8,778 nt of DNA from Lachnospiraceae bacterium. Its GTDB lineage: Bacteria; Bacillota; Clostridia; Lachnospirales; Lachnospiraceae. The DNA is taken from the NCBI GenBank assembly GCA_022790905.1, contig JAAVYC010000014.1, forward strand, positions 1-8,778. The letters are read 5' to 3'. Positions 1 to 7,028 of the stretch are shown piece after piece; position 1 is the stretch's first letter; the number at the start of each line of letters is the position of its first letter. The position numbers and the translations under genes are program-made. Below the pieces are notes generated by a model. It was not told the DNA's origin and made no database searches. It saw only the letters and a list, made by a program, of their open reading frames with translations.

Positions 1-2945
1 CCTTTCGTTGACACCTTTGCGACAGATGGATTAGAGGAAACATAGCGCACTTTTTTCCCTGTTTTATTTATCTTTTTTCCTGTCACTTTCACACGGAGTT
101 GGACTTTCTTACCGGACTTCACACTCACGCGTGTCTTCTTTACCGTTATTTTGGAAGGATTTCCATATTTTCCCCCATTTGTCGTACTGTAAACAGACAG
201 GGATTTGGCCAGGATCACTCGTTTCTTTCCAACTTTTTTATACGCCCTGACATAATATTTATACTGTTTTCCCTTCTTTAATTTTTTATGCGTCCATTTA
301 GTTGACTTTTTGCCAACCGTTCGGAGGCGCTTATATTTTCCATTGGATTTTGCCCCATATATTTCATATCCATCTGCTGATTTCACAGAATTCCAGCGGA
401 TCGTATGTGAAGTTTTAGCCGAAGATACTTTACAAAGAAGTAATTTAGGGGTTGTATCTTTCTTACTCGTCTCAGTACCTGGTTTTTCTGGCTGCTGTGT
501 ATTTGTATTTCCCGGCTTTTCCGGTTGCTGCGTATTTGTATCTCCCGGCTTTTCCGGCTGTCCAGTATTTGTATCTCCTGGCGGCTTTATTGGCGTCGAA
601 TCGCCACCATAAATAGATTCGCTAAAATCTTTTGTCTGTATTAAATACGCTTTAAAGATTTCTTGTTTCAAACGCTCAACCTCTGTCGCCTGTGCGCGGA
701 TATTATTAGAACCGCTTGGCAATACATTGACTTTTATTAAATCACTTTCTATCGCCTCTTTCATCAACAGACGCAGCTCTTCAAAATTATTGATCGTGAC
801 AGATCGGTTTTTCCACATAATAGTGACTGGCTCTAATTTATTGATCTTTTCAATCCTCTTTTGAAACATCGCTTTCTTAAAATCGGCCATTGTCCCATAG
901 GTACTGCCAAATATTTTTTTCAATACATATTGATCTGACAGAATTATCTGCTCTGATTTGGCAGATTCTTTATACTGATTAGATATATAAGGAACCATGC
1001 CGTCGTAATACCCATATTCAGCAAGCAGTTCAAATGCCTGGCGCCGTATCATAATATCGCCGCTGACACCATGGTCATTCTGTACCCCTGCATAATTAGC
1101 ACTAAAGAGTGGCACAACATAATAACCGTTTCTTTTCATGGTTCCCGTTGTCTCTGTTCCATTTACTTCATAACGAGACACAATAATGCTGTCACGAATC
1201 AGATCGTCAATAGTATTCAGTCTCTCTGCCTCATCCAAAGTCAACTCCCTTACCGAATCCAAATTATGTTTGGAGCCTTCCTCTCCCTGGTTATCCCTTT
1301 TCTCTGGATCTTCGATTTGCTCAAGCTTATGGAACCATTTCTTTTTTTCTTCCGCACTTTTTGTAAACATAACATCTGCTTCTGCATAATCCAGTGTATA
1401 GATGATGTCTAGAATACCACTCATATAGTTCTGCAAATCTTTTTCATTTTGAAATCGCTCAGGCAGTCCATTATGATACCGATCACTGACTGCTAAACGA
1501 TCATAGATCAGATTCAAATTAAAAGCAGGCGGATCATTCAGCTCGTATGGTTCAAACATTCCCCTCGTATAGACCTCTGCTAACATGCCGTCCCGTGAAC
1601 CATAACCATTCAACATCACCTCAGAAACAAGTATATGTGTCAGTTCATGAGCATACGTTGCAAATCCACGTTCCGTCAATGCCTTTGATGCATAATAACG
1701 AATGCGCGTACCTTCCGCCACACCATCTGCAAACATATATGTTCCATACAAATTCAGAGGAGTAAAAAACTCTTTGACACCCAAAGCAGCATTCTTTCCA
1801 AATTTATCCGACCACTGAATCGTCGTATCGGGATCAATCCGCAGACTGTCCAAAACAGCACGATTAGACGAAAGCTTTTCTTTCTTTTCCGGTTTTGCAA
1901 TCCGATACCAAGTATCGATAAAAGACTTCTGCTGCTTAGCAGCCTGTTCTAACTGCTGTAAAAATTTTTCACGCAATTCTCCATAACGTGCCGGATTTGT
2001 TTCTCTTAAATTCCTGTCTATATAACAATCCACGATCCCATATGTGATTGTGGCAGAATTCGCAATCATGTATACGCTGTCCTCGGATACCGTAAGCAAC
2101 GGTAAAATATAGGCACGAGTAATCGTATCATTATACAGCTTTTCGTATATTCCAGTATTTTTGCTGTCCCAATCGGATGATTTTTCCAGTATATACGCAG
2201 GGCTTTCCTGTAAAAACCATGCGTTCATCGATGTACCCGGTATCCACTTTTGCCTGTTCTCTTCCAAAAAAGCCTCTAGCGTTGGAGAGGCGGTAACTGA
2301 CCAAAACAGCTTTCTATAACCAAATACATTGGCATTATTAGAAATCTTTAATGTATCTCCCCCTGCACTTCCGATCTGTATCAACCAATCCAAGACATCC
2401 ACCGAAATCCCATATGCCCCGGGTTCATAAAGAAGAACATCTTTAATATTATGCCCTCCCATATCAAAGTCGTACAGTCTCTCAAGATAGGTAAGCCCCA
2501 ATAGCAGTTTTTCTTTATTCTGTCGTATCTTATTAGTAAAAAAAGTCGCACCTTTGCTCTCAGCACCAGCAGTACTATCAACCACTTTCTGGATAGTCTT
2601 TCCTATTTCCGCCTGCACCTTGGCAAACGCATCTTCAAAAGACATTACCTTTATATTATCCTGGTTCAGTTCCTTTATAGCTTGTTCATCGCTGATATCT
2701 GCAGGACTCTTTCCTTCCCGCTTGGCAATTTCTGTCTTCTTATTCAACTTTTCCGATAAAGAATACCTAGATGGTGCCAGTAAACTCCCTATTGTCTCAT
2801 TATTTTCGTAATCGACTGCCTGCAATTCCGCTATTGTATCACGACTCACTGTCTCTCCACAGCTCGATGCCGAAACAGTGATCGATGGAACAAGTAGCAC
2901 CATCATGGCAAACACCACTGCTGTTACCATTCTAATATGTTTCAT
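1..2945 (-). CDS. Secreted M26-type (ZmpA/ZmpB/ZmpC-like) zinc metallopeptidase, C-terminus off window
   Basis: Open frame of at least 981 codons without a stop, running off the left edge. The ATG at 2945 has AGGAGG (2953-2958) 7 nt upstream. Residues 1-26 are a signal peptide (basic start, hydrophobic core to about 22, VSA cleavage site at 24-26). The catalytic motif is H433-E434-L-T-H437, with E457 in an AEVY block exactly 20 residues after H437. This HExxH-20-E spacing is the zinc site known for M26 IgA1 proteases and pneumococcal Zmps: two His and a Glu as ligands, E434 as catalytic base. Further blocks that I recall as M26-like are LDWLIQIGS (185-193), NYMSGILDIIYTLDYAEA (506-523) and GVSGDIMIRRQAFELL (626-641). 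After the peptidase come a Pro-rich repeat linker (789-823), a Lys-rich FnIII-like domain (about 833-922) and a Big_2-like start (about 926-981, with SSNPSVAKVS). No LPXTG is visible, but the end is missing. Streptococcal members have long N-terminal regions; this one starts close to the peptidase part. The family is fairly sure. The substrate, IgA or otherwise, cannot be read from sequence. Confidence 0.87.
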   Translation of the reverse strand, partial: MKHIRMVTAVVFAMMVLLVPSITVSASSCGETVSRDTIAELQAVDYENNETIGSLLAPSRYSLSEKLNKKTEIAKREGKSPADISDEQAIKELNQDNIKVMSFEDAFAKVQAEIGKTIQKVVDSTAGAESKGATFFTNKIRQNKEKLLLGLTYLERLYDFDMGGHNIKDVLLYEPGAYGISVDVLDWLIQIGSAGGDTLKISNNANVFGYRKLFWSVTASPTLEAFLEENRQKWIPGTSMNAWFLQESPAYILEKSSDWDSKNTGIYEKLYNDTITRAYILPLLTVSEDSVYMIANSATITYGIVDCYIDRNLRETNPARYGELREKFLQQLEQAAKQQKSFIDTWYRIAKPEKKEKLSSNRAVLDSLRIDPDTTIQWSDKFGKNAALGVKEFFTPLNLYGTYMFADGVAEGTRIRYYASKALTERGFATYAHELTHILVSEVMLNGYGSRDGMLAEVYTRGMFEPYELNDPPAFNLNLIYDRLAVSDRYHNGLPERFQNEKDLQNYMSGILDIIYTLDYAEADVMFTKSAEEKKKWFHKLEQIEDPEKRDNQGEEGSKHNLDSVRELTLDEAERLNTIDDLIRDSIIVSRYEVNGTETTGTMKRNGYYVVPLFSANYAGVQNDHGVSGDIMIRRQAFELLAEYGYYDGMVPYISNQYKESAKSEQIILSDQYVLKKIFGSTYGTMADFKKAMFQKRIEKINKLEPVTIMWKNRSVTINNFEELRLLMKEAIESDLIKVNVLPSGSNNIRAQATEVERLKQEIFKAYLIQTKDFSESIYGGDSTPIKPPGDTNTGQPEKPGDTNTQQPEKPGNTNTQQPEKPGTETSKKDTTPKLLLCKVSSAKTSHTIRWNSVKSADGYEIYGAKSNGKYKRLRTVGKKSTKWTHKKLKKGKQYKYYVRAYKKVGKKRVILAKSLSVYSTTNGGKYGNPSKITVKKTRVSVKSGKKVQLRVKVTGKKINKTGKKVRYVSSNPSVAKVSTK
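483..581 (-). repeat. Three tandem 33-bp repeats encoding a Pro-rich linker
   Basis: Three in-frame 33-bp units encode PGDTNTGQPEK, PGDTNTQQPEK and PGNTNTQQPEK (residues 789-821), followed by a decayed PGTETSKK. They lie between the peptidase part and the basic FnIII-like domain, so they probably act as a flexible spacer between the enzyme and its attachment module. The units are nearly identical at DNA level, so copy number may vary between strains by slippage without shifting the frame. Confidence 0.9.
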
Positions 2946-2952
2946 CTGCCGT

Positions 2953-2958
2953 CCTCCT
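2953..2958 (-). promoter_or_regulatory. Ribosome-binding site of the metallopeptidase
   Basis: A perfect AGGAGG on the minus strand sits 7 nt before the ATG at 2945. It fixes the start so that the encoded protein begins with a standard signal peptide. The site lies only 5 nt downstream of a perfect inverted repeat that could influence its accessibility. Confidence 0.9.
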
Positions 2959-2963
2959 CTTGC

Positions 2964-2982
2964 ATGATATCTTAGATATCAT
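2964..2982 (-). promoter_or_regulatory. Perfect 8-bp inverted repeat just upstream of the metallopeptidase RBS
   Basis: The minus strand reads ATGATATCTAAGATATCAT: two 8-bp arms with a 3-nt centre. It lies within the predicted leader, 5 nt before the AGGAGG. It could be a DNA operator for a dimeric regulator or a small RNA hairpin affecting translation initiation. The sequence shows the symmetry only; the role is inferred. Confidence 0.45.
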
Positions 2983-3021
2983 ATGAGATCCACAACTCCA
3001 AAGAACCTTTCACTGACCTAT

Positions 3022-3047
3022 CTAAAAAGAGATTATAGAAATCTCTT
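3022..3047 (-). promoter_or_regulatory. Leader hairpin with short U-run (possible attenuator)
   Basis: In the metallopeptidase leader the minus strand has arms AAGAGATT and AATCTCTT (3040-3047 and 3027-3034) around a 5-nt loop. The second arm runs into three more T residues, giving a U-run of five. This resembles a weak intrinsic terminator about 30 nt after the predicted transcription start. The stem is AT-rich and short, so it may be only a leader structure. No clear alternative antiterminator arm was found. Confidence 0.35.
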
Positions 3048-3084
3048 CGTTATTGTCGAATATATCTTTACTTTTTATATACTT

Positions 3085-3113
3085 ATTGTAAAATTTTTAT
3101 GCTTCCATGTCAA
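3085..3113 (-). promoter_or_regulatory. Sigma-A type promoter for the metallopeptidase
   Basis: The minus strand carries a consensus -35 box TTGACA (3108-3113), a 17-nt spacer, and a -10 box TACAAT (3085-3090), one base from TATAAT. Transcription would start near 3078, giving a leader of about 133 nt before the ATG at 2945. The promoter lies after the terminator of the upstream oligopeptide operon, so the protease appears to be its own transcription unit. Confidence 0.8.
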
Positions 3114-3157
3114 ACAATATTATATGGTAATCATAAAACCTACTATCTAAAACAATG

Positions 3158-3185
3158 GATCATCATTCAAACGAAAATAATGATC
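3158..3185 (-). repeat. Imperfect inverted repeat between the opp terminator and the protease promoter
   Basis: Arms of 10 bp (3158-3167 and 3176-3185) are separated by 8 nt. In a minus-strand RNA all ten positions can pair, one as G-U. The repeat is AT-rich and sits 45-72 bp upstream of the -35 box of the metallopeptidase. It could be a secondary structure after the terminator or an upstream regulator site. Chance is possible in such AT-rich sequence. Confidence 0.25.
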
Positions 3186-3186
3186 A

Positions 3187-3224
3187 AGAAAATCAAAAGG
3201 ACGCTGCAATCCTGCAACGCCCTT
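3187..3224 (-). terminator. Rho-independent terminator of the opp operon
   Basis: In the minus-strand transcript, arms at 3213-3224 and 3197-3208 form a continuous 12-bp stem closed by a 4-nt GGAU loop. Two of the pairs are G-U wobbles. On the plus-strand RNA these two become A-C mismatches, so the structure favours minus-strand transcripts. A T-rich tract (TT, GA, TTTTCTT) follows the stem. The stem begins 22 bp past the oppA stop codon. Confidence 0.8.
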
Positions 3225-3246
3225 ATTTAAAAAACAAGATCCTATA

Positions 3247-4953
3247 TTATTTTTTTGTTGTGTACATGAAATATTTCATTCCAAAGAGGTTCGCATAGTC
3301 ACCCTCTACATTCGATTTCTTCATATACATATCGTTGTACTCATAGATCGGCACTGCTGCCCATGTATCCATCAGCATATCCTCTGCCTCATGCATCATT
3401 TCGATACGTTTTTCAGGATCTGTCTCTACACGGATAGAATTAACCAACTCATCATACTTATCCCAGTTTTTCGGAGCGTACTCTTTATCGCCCTTACCAA
3501 ACTGACAATCGTTGTTACCAGATTTAGATGTAAAGATCTCAAGCATATTGATCGGATCATCGTAATCTAATAACCATCCCTCACGAGCCACATCGAAGTT
3601 ACCCTGTTTTCTATTCTCTAAGAATACATTCCAGTCTTCAGAAGAAATCTTCATGTCAATACCAAGTACCGCGAGATCCTGCTGCATTGCCTCTGCGATC
3701 TTCTGGTGGGAATCCAGTGTGTTTAAAACATAGTTTACAGTGAGCGCTGGAGAAATTTTATAAGTACCGTCTCCCTTATCCTCGAAAGAATAGCCACATT
3801 CTTCTAAAAGCTTGATTGCTTCTTTTGCATTGTCTGCTCCTGTCTTCTCTGCATCAAAATATCCATCTTTTTTGAATTTTCCGCCATTTCCGTCCGAAAC
3901 AAGTGCTGGAATAAAGGAGTTTGCCAGCTTCTGATCTGTCTGAGCTACAGTATCTACAATGTATTGGCGGTCAATCATAAGACTCATTGCCTTGCGCATC
4001 TTAGTTGCCTGCTCCGGTGTCTTGCCCTCAAACATCTTACTATTTACATTAAATGCTACATAGTAAGTTCCAAGTGTGTCGATTACATGGAATTCATCAC
4101 TTTCTTTTGCTTTTGCAATTTCATCTGTCGGAACTTCATCGATAAAATCTAAATCACCGCTGTTGTATGCCGCATAAGTCGCTGTCATATCGTCACTCAA
4201 CATAAAGTGTAACTCTGGCATCGTTACATTCTCAGCATCGTAATAATTGTCGTTCTTTACGTATACCATACTCTCATCATGTTTCCACTCTTTCAGAGTA
4301 TATGCTCCATTGCAGACAAATCCTGCTTCATGAGCCCATGATCCTGGCTCTGTATCTTTATCTGCCTTTACCACAGATGCTTCATGAACTGGACTAAAGG
4401 TCGGGAATGCAAGTAAATCCAAGAAATACGTACATGGACTTGTCAACTGAATCGTCAATGTATAATCGTCATTTGCTGTCACATTCAGTGTTCCATCTTC
4501 ATTTTTCTCAATTATATCGAACAAATATGCGTAGTCAGCTGCTGTCTCTTCCGCTATTGCACGATTCCAGCTGTAAACAAAATCTTTTGCTGTCAAATCG
4601 TCCCCATTGCTCCACTTTGACTGGATCAATTTAAAGGTGTAAGTCTTTTCATCTTCTGACACCTCCGGTTCACCATCTGCTAATGCTGGTACCAATTTTA
4701 CATCTTTATCATAAGTATAAAGACCTACAAATGTGTTGACCGCTAAACATCCGCCATCCACGGAACTGTTTAATGCAGGGTCGAGATGTTGTGGTTCAGA
4801 TGCAAGATAGAGACTCAATACTTCTTTATTGGTATTCTTCTTGGATTCTGAACTGGATTTTTTAGTTGCATCTTTGTCTTTTGAGCCACCACAAGCAACG
4901 AGACTCAATGCCATAGCCGCAACTAATAAGATAGAAATTAATTTCTTTTTCAT
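3247..4953 (-). CDS. oppA: Oligopeptide ABC transporter substrate-binding lipoprotein OppA
   Basis: Extracytoplasmic peptide receptor of the importer, 568 aa. The N-terminus has three lysines, a hydrophobic stretch and a lipobox L18-V-A-C21. It should therefore be lipidated on C21 and anchored to the outer face of the membrane, followed by a Lys/Ser-rich linker (about 24-43). The rest matches solute-binding family 5 (SBP_bac_5, the OppA/DppA class): an early SEPQHLDPAL block (52-61), and the conserved W114-S-N-G-D-D-L-T-A-K-D-F-V-Y-S-W region (114-129). The length is usual for the family. AGGAGG (4961-4966) lies 7 nt before the start. It is the last gene of the operon, 66 bp after oppF and ahead of a strong terminator. 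Peptide length and sequence preference cannot be read from the sequence; the similar MppA and DppA receptors are alternatives. Confidence 0.93.
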   Translation of the reverse strand: MKKKLISILLVAAMALSLVACGGSKDKDATKKSSSESKKNTNKEVLSLYLASEPQHLDPALNSSVDGGCLAVNTFVGLYTYDKDVKLVPALADGEPEVSEDEKTYTFKLIQSKWSNGDDLTAKDFVYSWNRAIAEETAADYAYLFDIIEKNEDGTLNVTANDDYTLTIQLTSPCTYFLDLLAFPTFSPVHEASVVKADKDTEPGSWAHEAGFVCNGAYTLKEWKHDESMVYVKNDNYYDAENVTMPELHFMLSDDMTATYAAYNSGDLDFIDEVPTDEIAKAKESDEFHVIDTLGTYYVAFNVNSKMFEGKTPEQATKMRKAMSLMIDRQYIVDTVAQTDQKLANSFIPALVSDGNGGKFKKDGYFDAEKTGADNAKEAIKLLEECGYSFEDKGDGTYKISPALTVNYVLNTLDSHQKIAEAMQQDLAVLGIDMKISSEDWNVFLENRKQGNFDVAREGWLLDYDDPINMLEIFTSKSGNNDCQFGKGDKEYAPKNWDKYDELVNSIRVETDPEKRIEMMHEAEDMLMDTWAAVPIYEYNDMYMKKSNVEGDYANLFGMKYFMYTTKK

Positions 4954-4987
4954 CTTTTTTCCTCCTAATTTTATTTTTTTGTTCTAT

Positions 4988-5018
4988 GTTTCACTCCGGA
5001 TTCCCTAGAGATTGAAAC
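4988..5018 (-). promoter_or_regulatory. Stem-loop in the oppF-oppA gap
   Basis: The minus strand has GTTTCA (5013-5018) pairing with TGAAAC (4988-4993), plus an adjoining CTC/GAG triplet pair (5008-5010 with 4994-4996) after a 2-nt bulge, around an 11-nt loop. No T-run follows, so it is not an intrinsic terminator. Its place just before the receptor gene suggests an RNA processing or stabilising element that could raise oppA mRNA over the other opp genes. That role is inferred. Confidence 0.35.
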
Positions 5019-5019
5019 C

Positions 5020-6000
5020 TTAGCGATTCCAACATGCCACAAAATGGCCGTCTCCTCTGTCGTTTAACGGCGGCATCTCCTGTCCACACTGTTCCGTCGC
5101 ATAAGCACAGCGAGTACGGAACGGACATCCGCTCGGCATATTTAAAGGACTCGGCACGTCACCCTCTAGCACAATTCGTTTACTTTCTCTCGCTGTCTTC
5201 GGATCTGGGATCGGCACTGCCGAGAGTAAACTCAGCGTATACGGATGGATCGGACGATCCATCAACTCATCGGAAGGCGCAATTTCCATGATTTTGCCAA
5301 GGTACATCACGGCAATCCTGTCCGAAATATGCTGTACAATCAATAAATCATGTGCAATAAACAAATAGGCCATGCCAAATTTTTTCTGTAAATCTGCAAA
5401 CATATTGACTACTTGTGCCTGAATCGATACGTCTAACGCCGACACCGGCTCATCGCAGACGATAAACTGCGGATTTACAGCAAGCGCACGGGCAATTCCA
5501 ATACGCTGTCTCTGTCCACCCGAAAATTCATGAGCATAACGGGTTGCATGTTCTGCATTCAATCCCACATACTCCATCAACTCTAAAATCTTATCTCTGC
5601 GCTCTTCACGATTAGAATAGAGTCTATGCACATCCAAAGGCTCACCGATAATATCTTCTACTGTCATTCTAGGATTCAACGAAGAATACGGATCCTGAAA
5701 AACCATCTGCATCCTTTTTCGATAAGGCAACATATCTACATCTATTTTCTCTTCGCTGTCATATAAAACTTCTCCGTCAAACACGATACGTCCCGCTGTC
5801 GGTTGATATAAGCGCAATAGAGTACGTCCCACGGTGGTTTTGCCGCATCCCGATTCTCCCACCAGTCCCAATGTCTCTCCCGGCTTAATGGTAAACGAAA
5901 TATTATCTACCGCTTTCAATGGTATCTTATGAAATCCCTGCTGCACTGGAAAATACTGTTTTAAATGGCTGACTTCCAGAATATTCTTTTCCTCACTCAT
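5020..6000 (-). CDS. oppF: Oligopeptide ABC transporter ATPase OppF
   Basis: Cytoplasmic ATPase that pairs with OppD to power peptide import; 326 aa from the chosen start. The ABC domain shows Walker A GESGCGKT (48-55), Q-loop Q102 in VFQDPYSSLNP, signature FSGGQ (159-163), Walker B ending D183-E184, D-loop SALD (187-190) and switch H217. The oligopeptide-type C-terminal extension carries C292, C298, C305 and C323. The ATG at 6000 was chosen over the in-frame ATG at 6024 because AGGAGG (6010-6015) lies 9 nt before it, and the upstream ATG sits before that site inside oppD. With this start the gene overlaps the oppD stop by 8 bp, suggesting translational coupling. OppF rather than DppF is a context call; these ATPases are hard to tell apart by sequence. 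Confidence 0.93.
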   Translation of the reverse strand: MSEEKNILEVSHLKQYFPVQQGFHKIPLKAVDNISFTIKPGETLGLVGESGCGKTTVGRTLLRLYQPTAGRIVFDGEVLYDSEEKIDVDMLPYRKRMQMVFQDPYSSLNPRMTVEDIIGEPLDVHRLYSNREERRDKILELMEYVGLNAEHATRYAHEFSGGQRQRIGIARALAVNPQFIVCDEPVSALDVSIQAQVVNMFADLQKKFGMAYLFIAHDLLIVQHISDRIAVMYLGKIMEIAPSDELMDRPIHPYTLSLLSAVPIPDPKTARESKRIVLEGDVPSPLNMPSGCPFRTRCAYATEQCGQEMPPLNDRGDGHFVACWNR

Positions 6001-7015
6001 TCTTAGTTTCCTCCTGTGCTTCATACATGTTCTTTACATTCATCCAACAACTCGCCAAATGGCTGTCACTGAGCCGGATCTCTTCTGGTACCTCCTCCAG
6101 ACAAACTTTCATCGCATTGTCACATCTTGGACAAAACGCACAGCCTTTCGGCATACATAACAAATTGATCGGCGTACCTCCAATTGGAACCAGTCTTTCC
6201 TTCATGTTATCTTTTCGCGGTATGGAACGCAAAAGTCCTTTTGTATACTCATGACCAGGATGATAGAAAATATCGTCTGCTGTTCCCCTCTCACAGACAC
6301 GTCCTCCATACATTACAAGAATTTCATCGCACATACTCGCAATAACGCCCAAATCATGGGTTACCATAATAATTGCCATGCCGAGCTTTTTCTGCAAATC
6401 CTGCATCAGTTCCAAAATCTGTGCCTGAATCGTCACATCAAGCGCTGTCGTCGGTTCATCTGCGATCAGAATATCCGGTTCACAGGCAAGCGCCATCGCA
6501 ATCATCACACGCTGACGCATACCACCGGAAAGCTCATGCGGATATTGTTTTAATCGACTCTCAGGCTCGTTCACTCCCACAAGAGTCAACATCTCGATTG
6601 CTCTCTCTTTTGCCTCTTTTTTATCTTTATCTGTATGAAGCAAAATTGCTTCCATCAACTGATTTCCCACGGTAAAGACCGGATTTAAACTCGTCATCGG
6701 ATCCTGGAAAATAATCGAACATTTGGAACCGCGGAAATTGTGCATTTCCTTCTCGCTCCATTTCGTGATATCTTCTCCTTTATATTTAATAGATCCTTCC
6801 GTAATCTCTCCTGTCTCCGCTAAAATCTGCATAATCGAATATGCTGTCACTGATTTACCGGAACCAGACTCACCGACAATCCCTAATGTCTTCCCGCGTT
6901 CCAGCGTCATGGACAGTCCATTTACTGCGCCGACATCTCCGGACTCCGTATGAAAACAAGTATGGAGATTTTCTACTTCCAGTAAATATTCTGTATTTTT
7001 CTCTGTTTCACTCAT
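5993..7015 (-). CDS. oppD: Oligopeptide ABC transporter ATPase OppD
   Basis: First ATPase of the importer, 340 aa, cytoplasmic, partner of OppF. It shows Walker A GESGSGKS (48-55), Q-loop Q104 in IIFQDPMTSLNP, signature LSGGM (162-166), Walker B ILIADE (182-187) with catalytic E187, D-loop TALD (190-193) and switch H220. The C-terminal oligo/dipeptide extension has C292, C298, C305 and C323, at the same residue numbers as in OppF, plus extra C287 and C295. In some homologues this Cys set binds a 4Fe-4S cluster. The ATG at 7015 has a GGAG-type site about 9 nt upstream in the 13-bp gap after oppC. All catalytic motifs are intact. Confidence 0.94.
   Translation of the reverse strand: MSETEKNTEYLLEVENLHTCFHTESGDVGAVNGLSMTLERGKTLGIVGESGSGKSVTAYSIMQILAETGEITEGSIKYKGEDITKWSEKEMHNFRGSKCSIIFQDPMTSLNPVFTVGNQLMEAILLHTDKDKKEAKERAIEMLTLVGVNEPESRLKQYPHELSGGMRQRVMIAMALACEPDILIADEPTTALDVTIQAQILELMQDLQKKLGMAIIMVTHDLGVIASMCDEILVMYGGRVCERGTADDIFYHPGHEYTKGLLRSIPRKDNMKERLVPIGGTPINLLCMPKGCAFCPRCDNAMKVCLEEVPEEIRLSDSHLASCWMNVKNMYEAQEETKNE
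6010..6015 (-). promoter_or_regulatory. Ribosome-binding site that sets the oppF start
   Basis: AGGAGG on the minus strand, inside the end of oppD, sits 9 nt before the ATG at 6000. The longer in-frame ATG at 6024 lies upstream of this site and shows no comparable site of its own, so the shorter protein is preferred. Confidence 0.8.
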
Positions 7016-7028
7016 ACTACAGATCTCC

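Noticed and set aside
483..581. Direct repeats considered as a CRISPR array.
   Set aside because: The units are contiguous without spacers and encode an in-frame Pro-rich peptide repeat.
2381..2581. A 66-codon minus-strand frame inside the metallopeptidase gene.
   Set aside because: It is in another frame of the same strand, has no clear ribosome-binding site, and overlaps the conserved peptidase coding sequence.
99..2811. Several plus-strand open frames of 60-113 codons opposite the metallopeptidase.
   Set aside because: They lack ribosome-binding sites and recognisable composition, and lie entirely antisense to a convincing long gene.
2859..2870. Possible lipoprotein signal at Cys29 of the metallopeptidase.
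   Set aside because: The preceding residues A-S-S do not fit a lipobox (no Leu or similar at -3) and a better signal peptidase I site, VSA, lies just before.
1..2945. Absence of an obvious bounded frame here might suggest a gene-free or broken region.
   Set aside because: Translating the minus strand from 2945 line by line gives one continuous frame with no stop or frameshift to the left edge; it simply lacks its stop codon in the window.
2946..3246. Possible small gene, tRNA or other RNA gene in the 301-bp gap.
   Set aside because: No frame with a start and ribosome-binding site and no tRNA-like cloverleaf was seen; the gap is explained by a terminator, a promoter and a leader.
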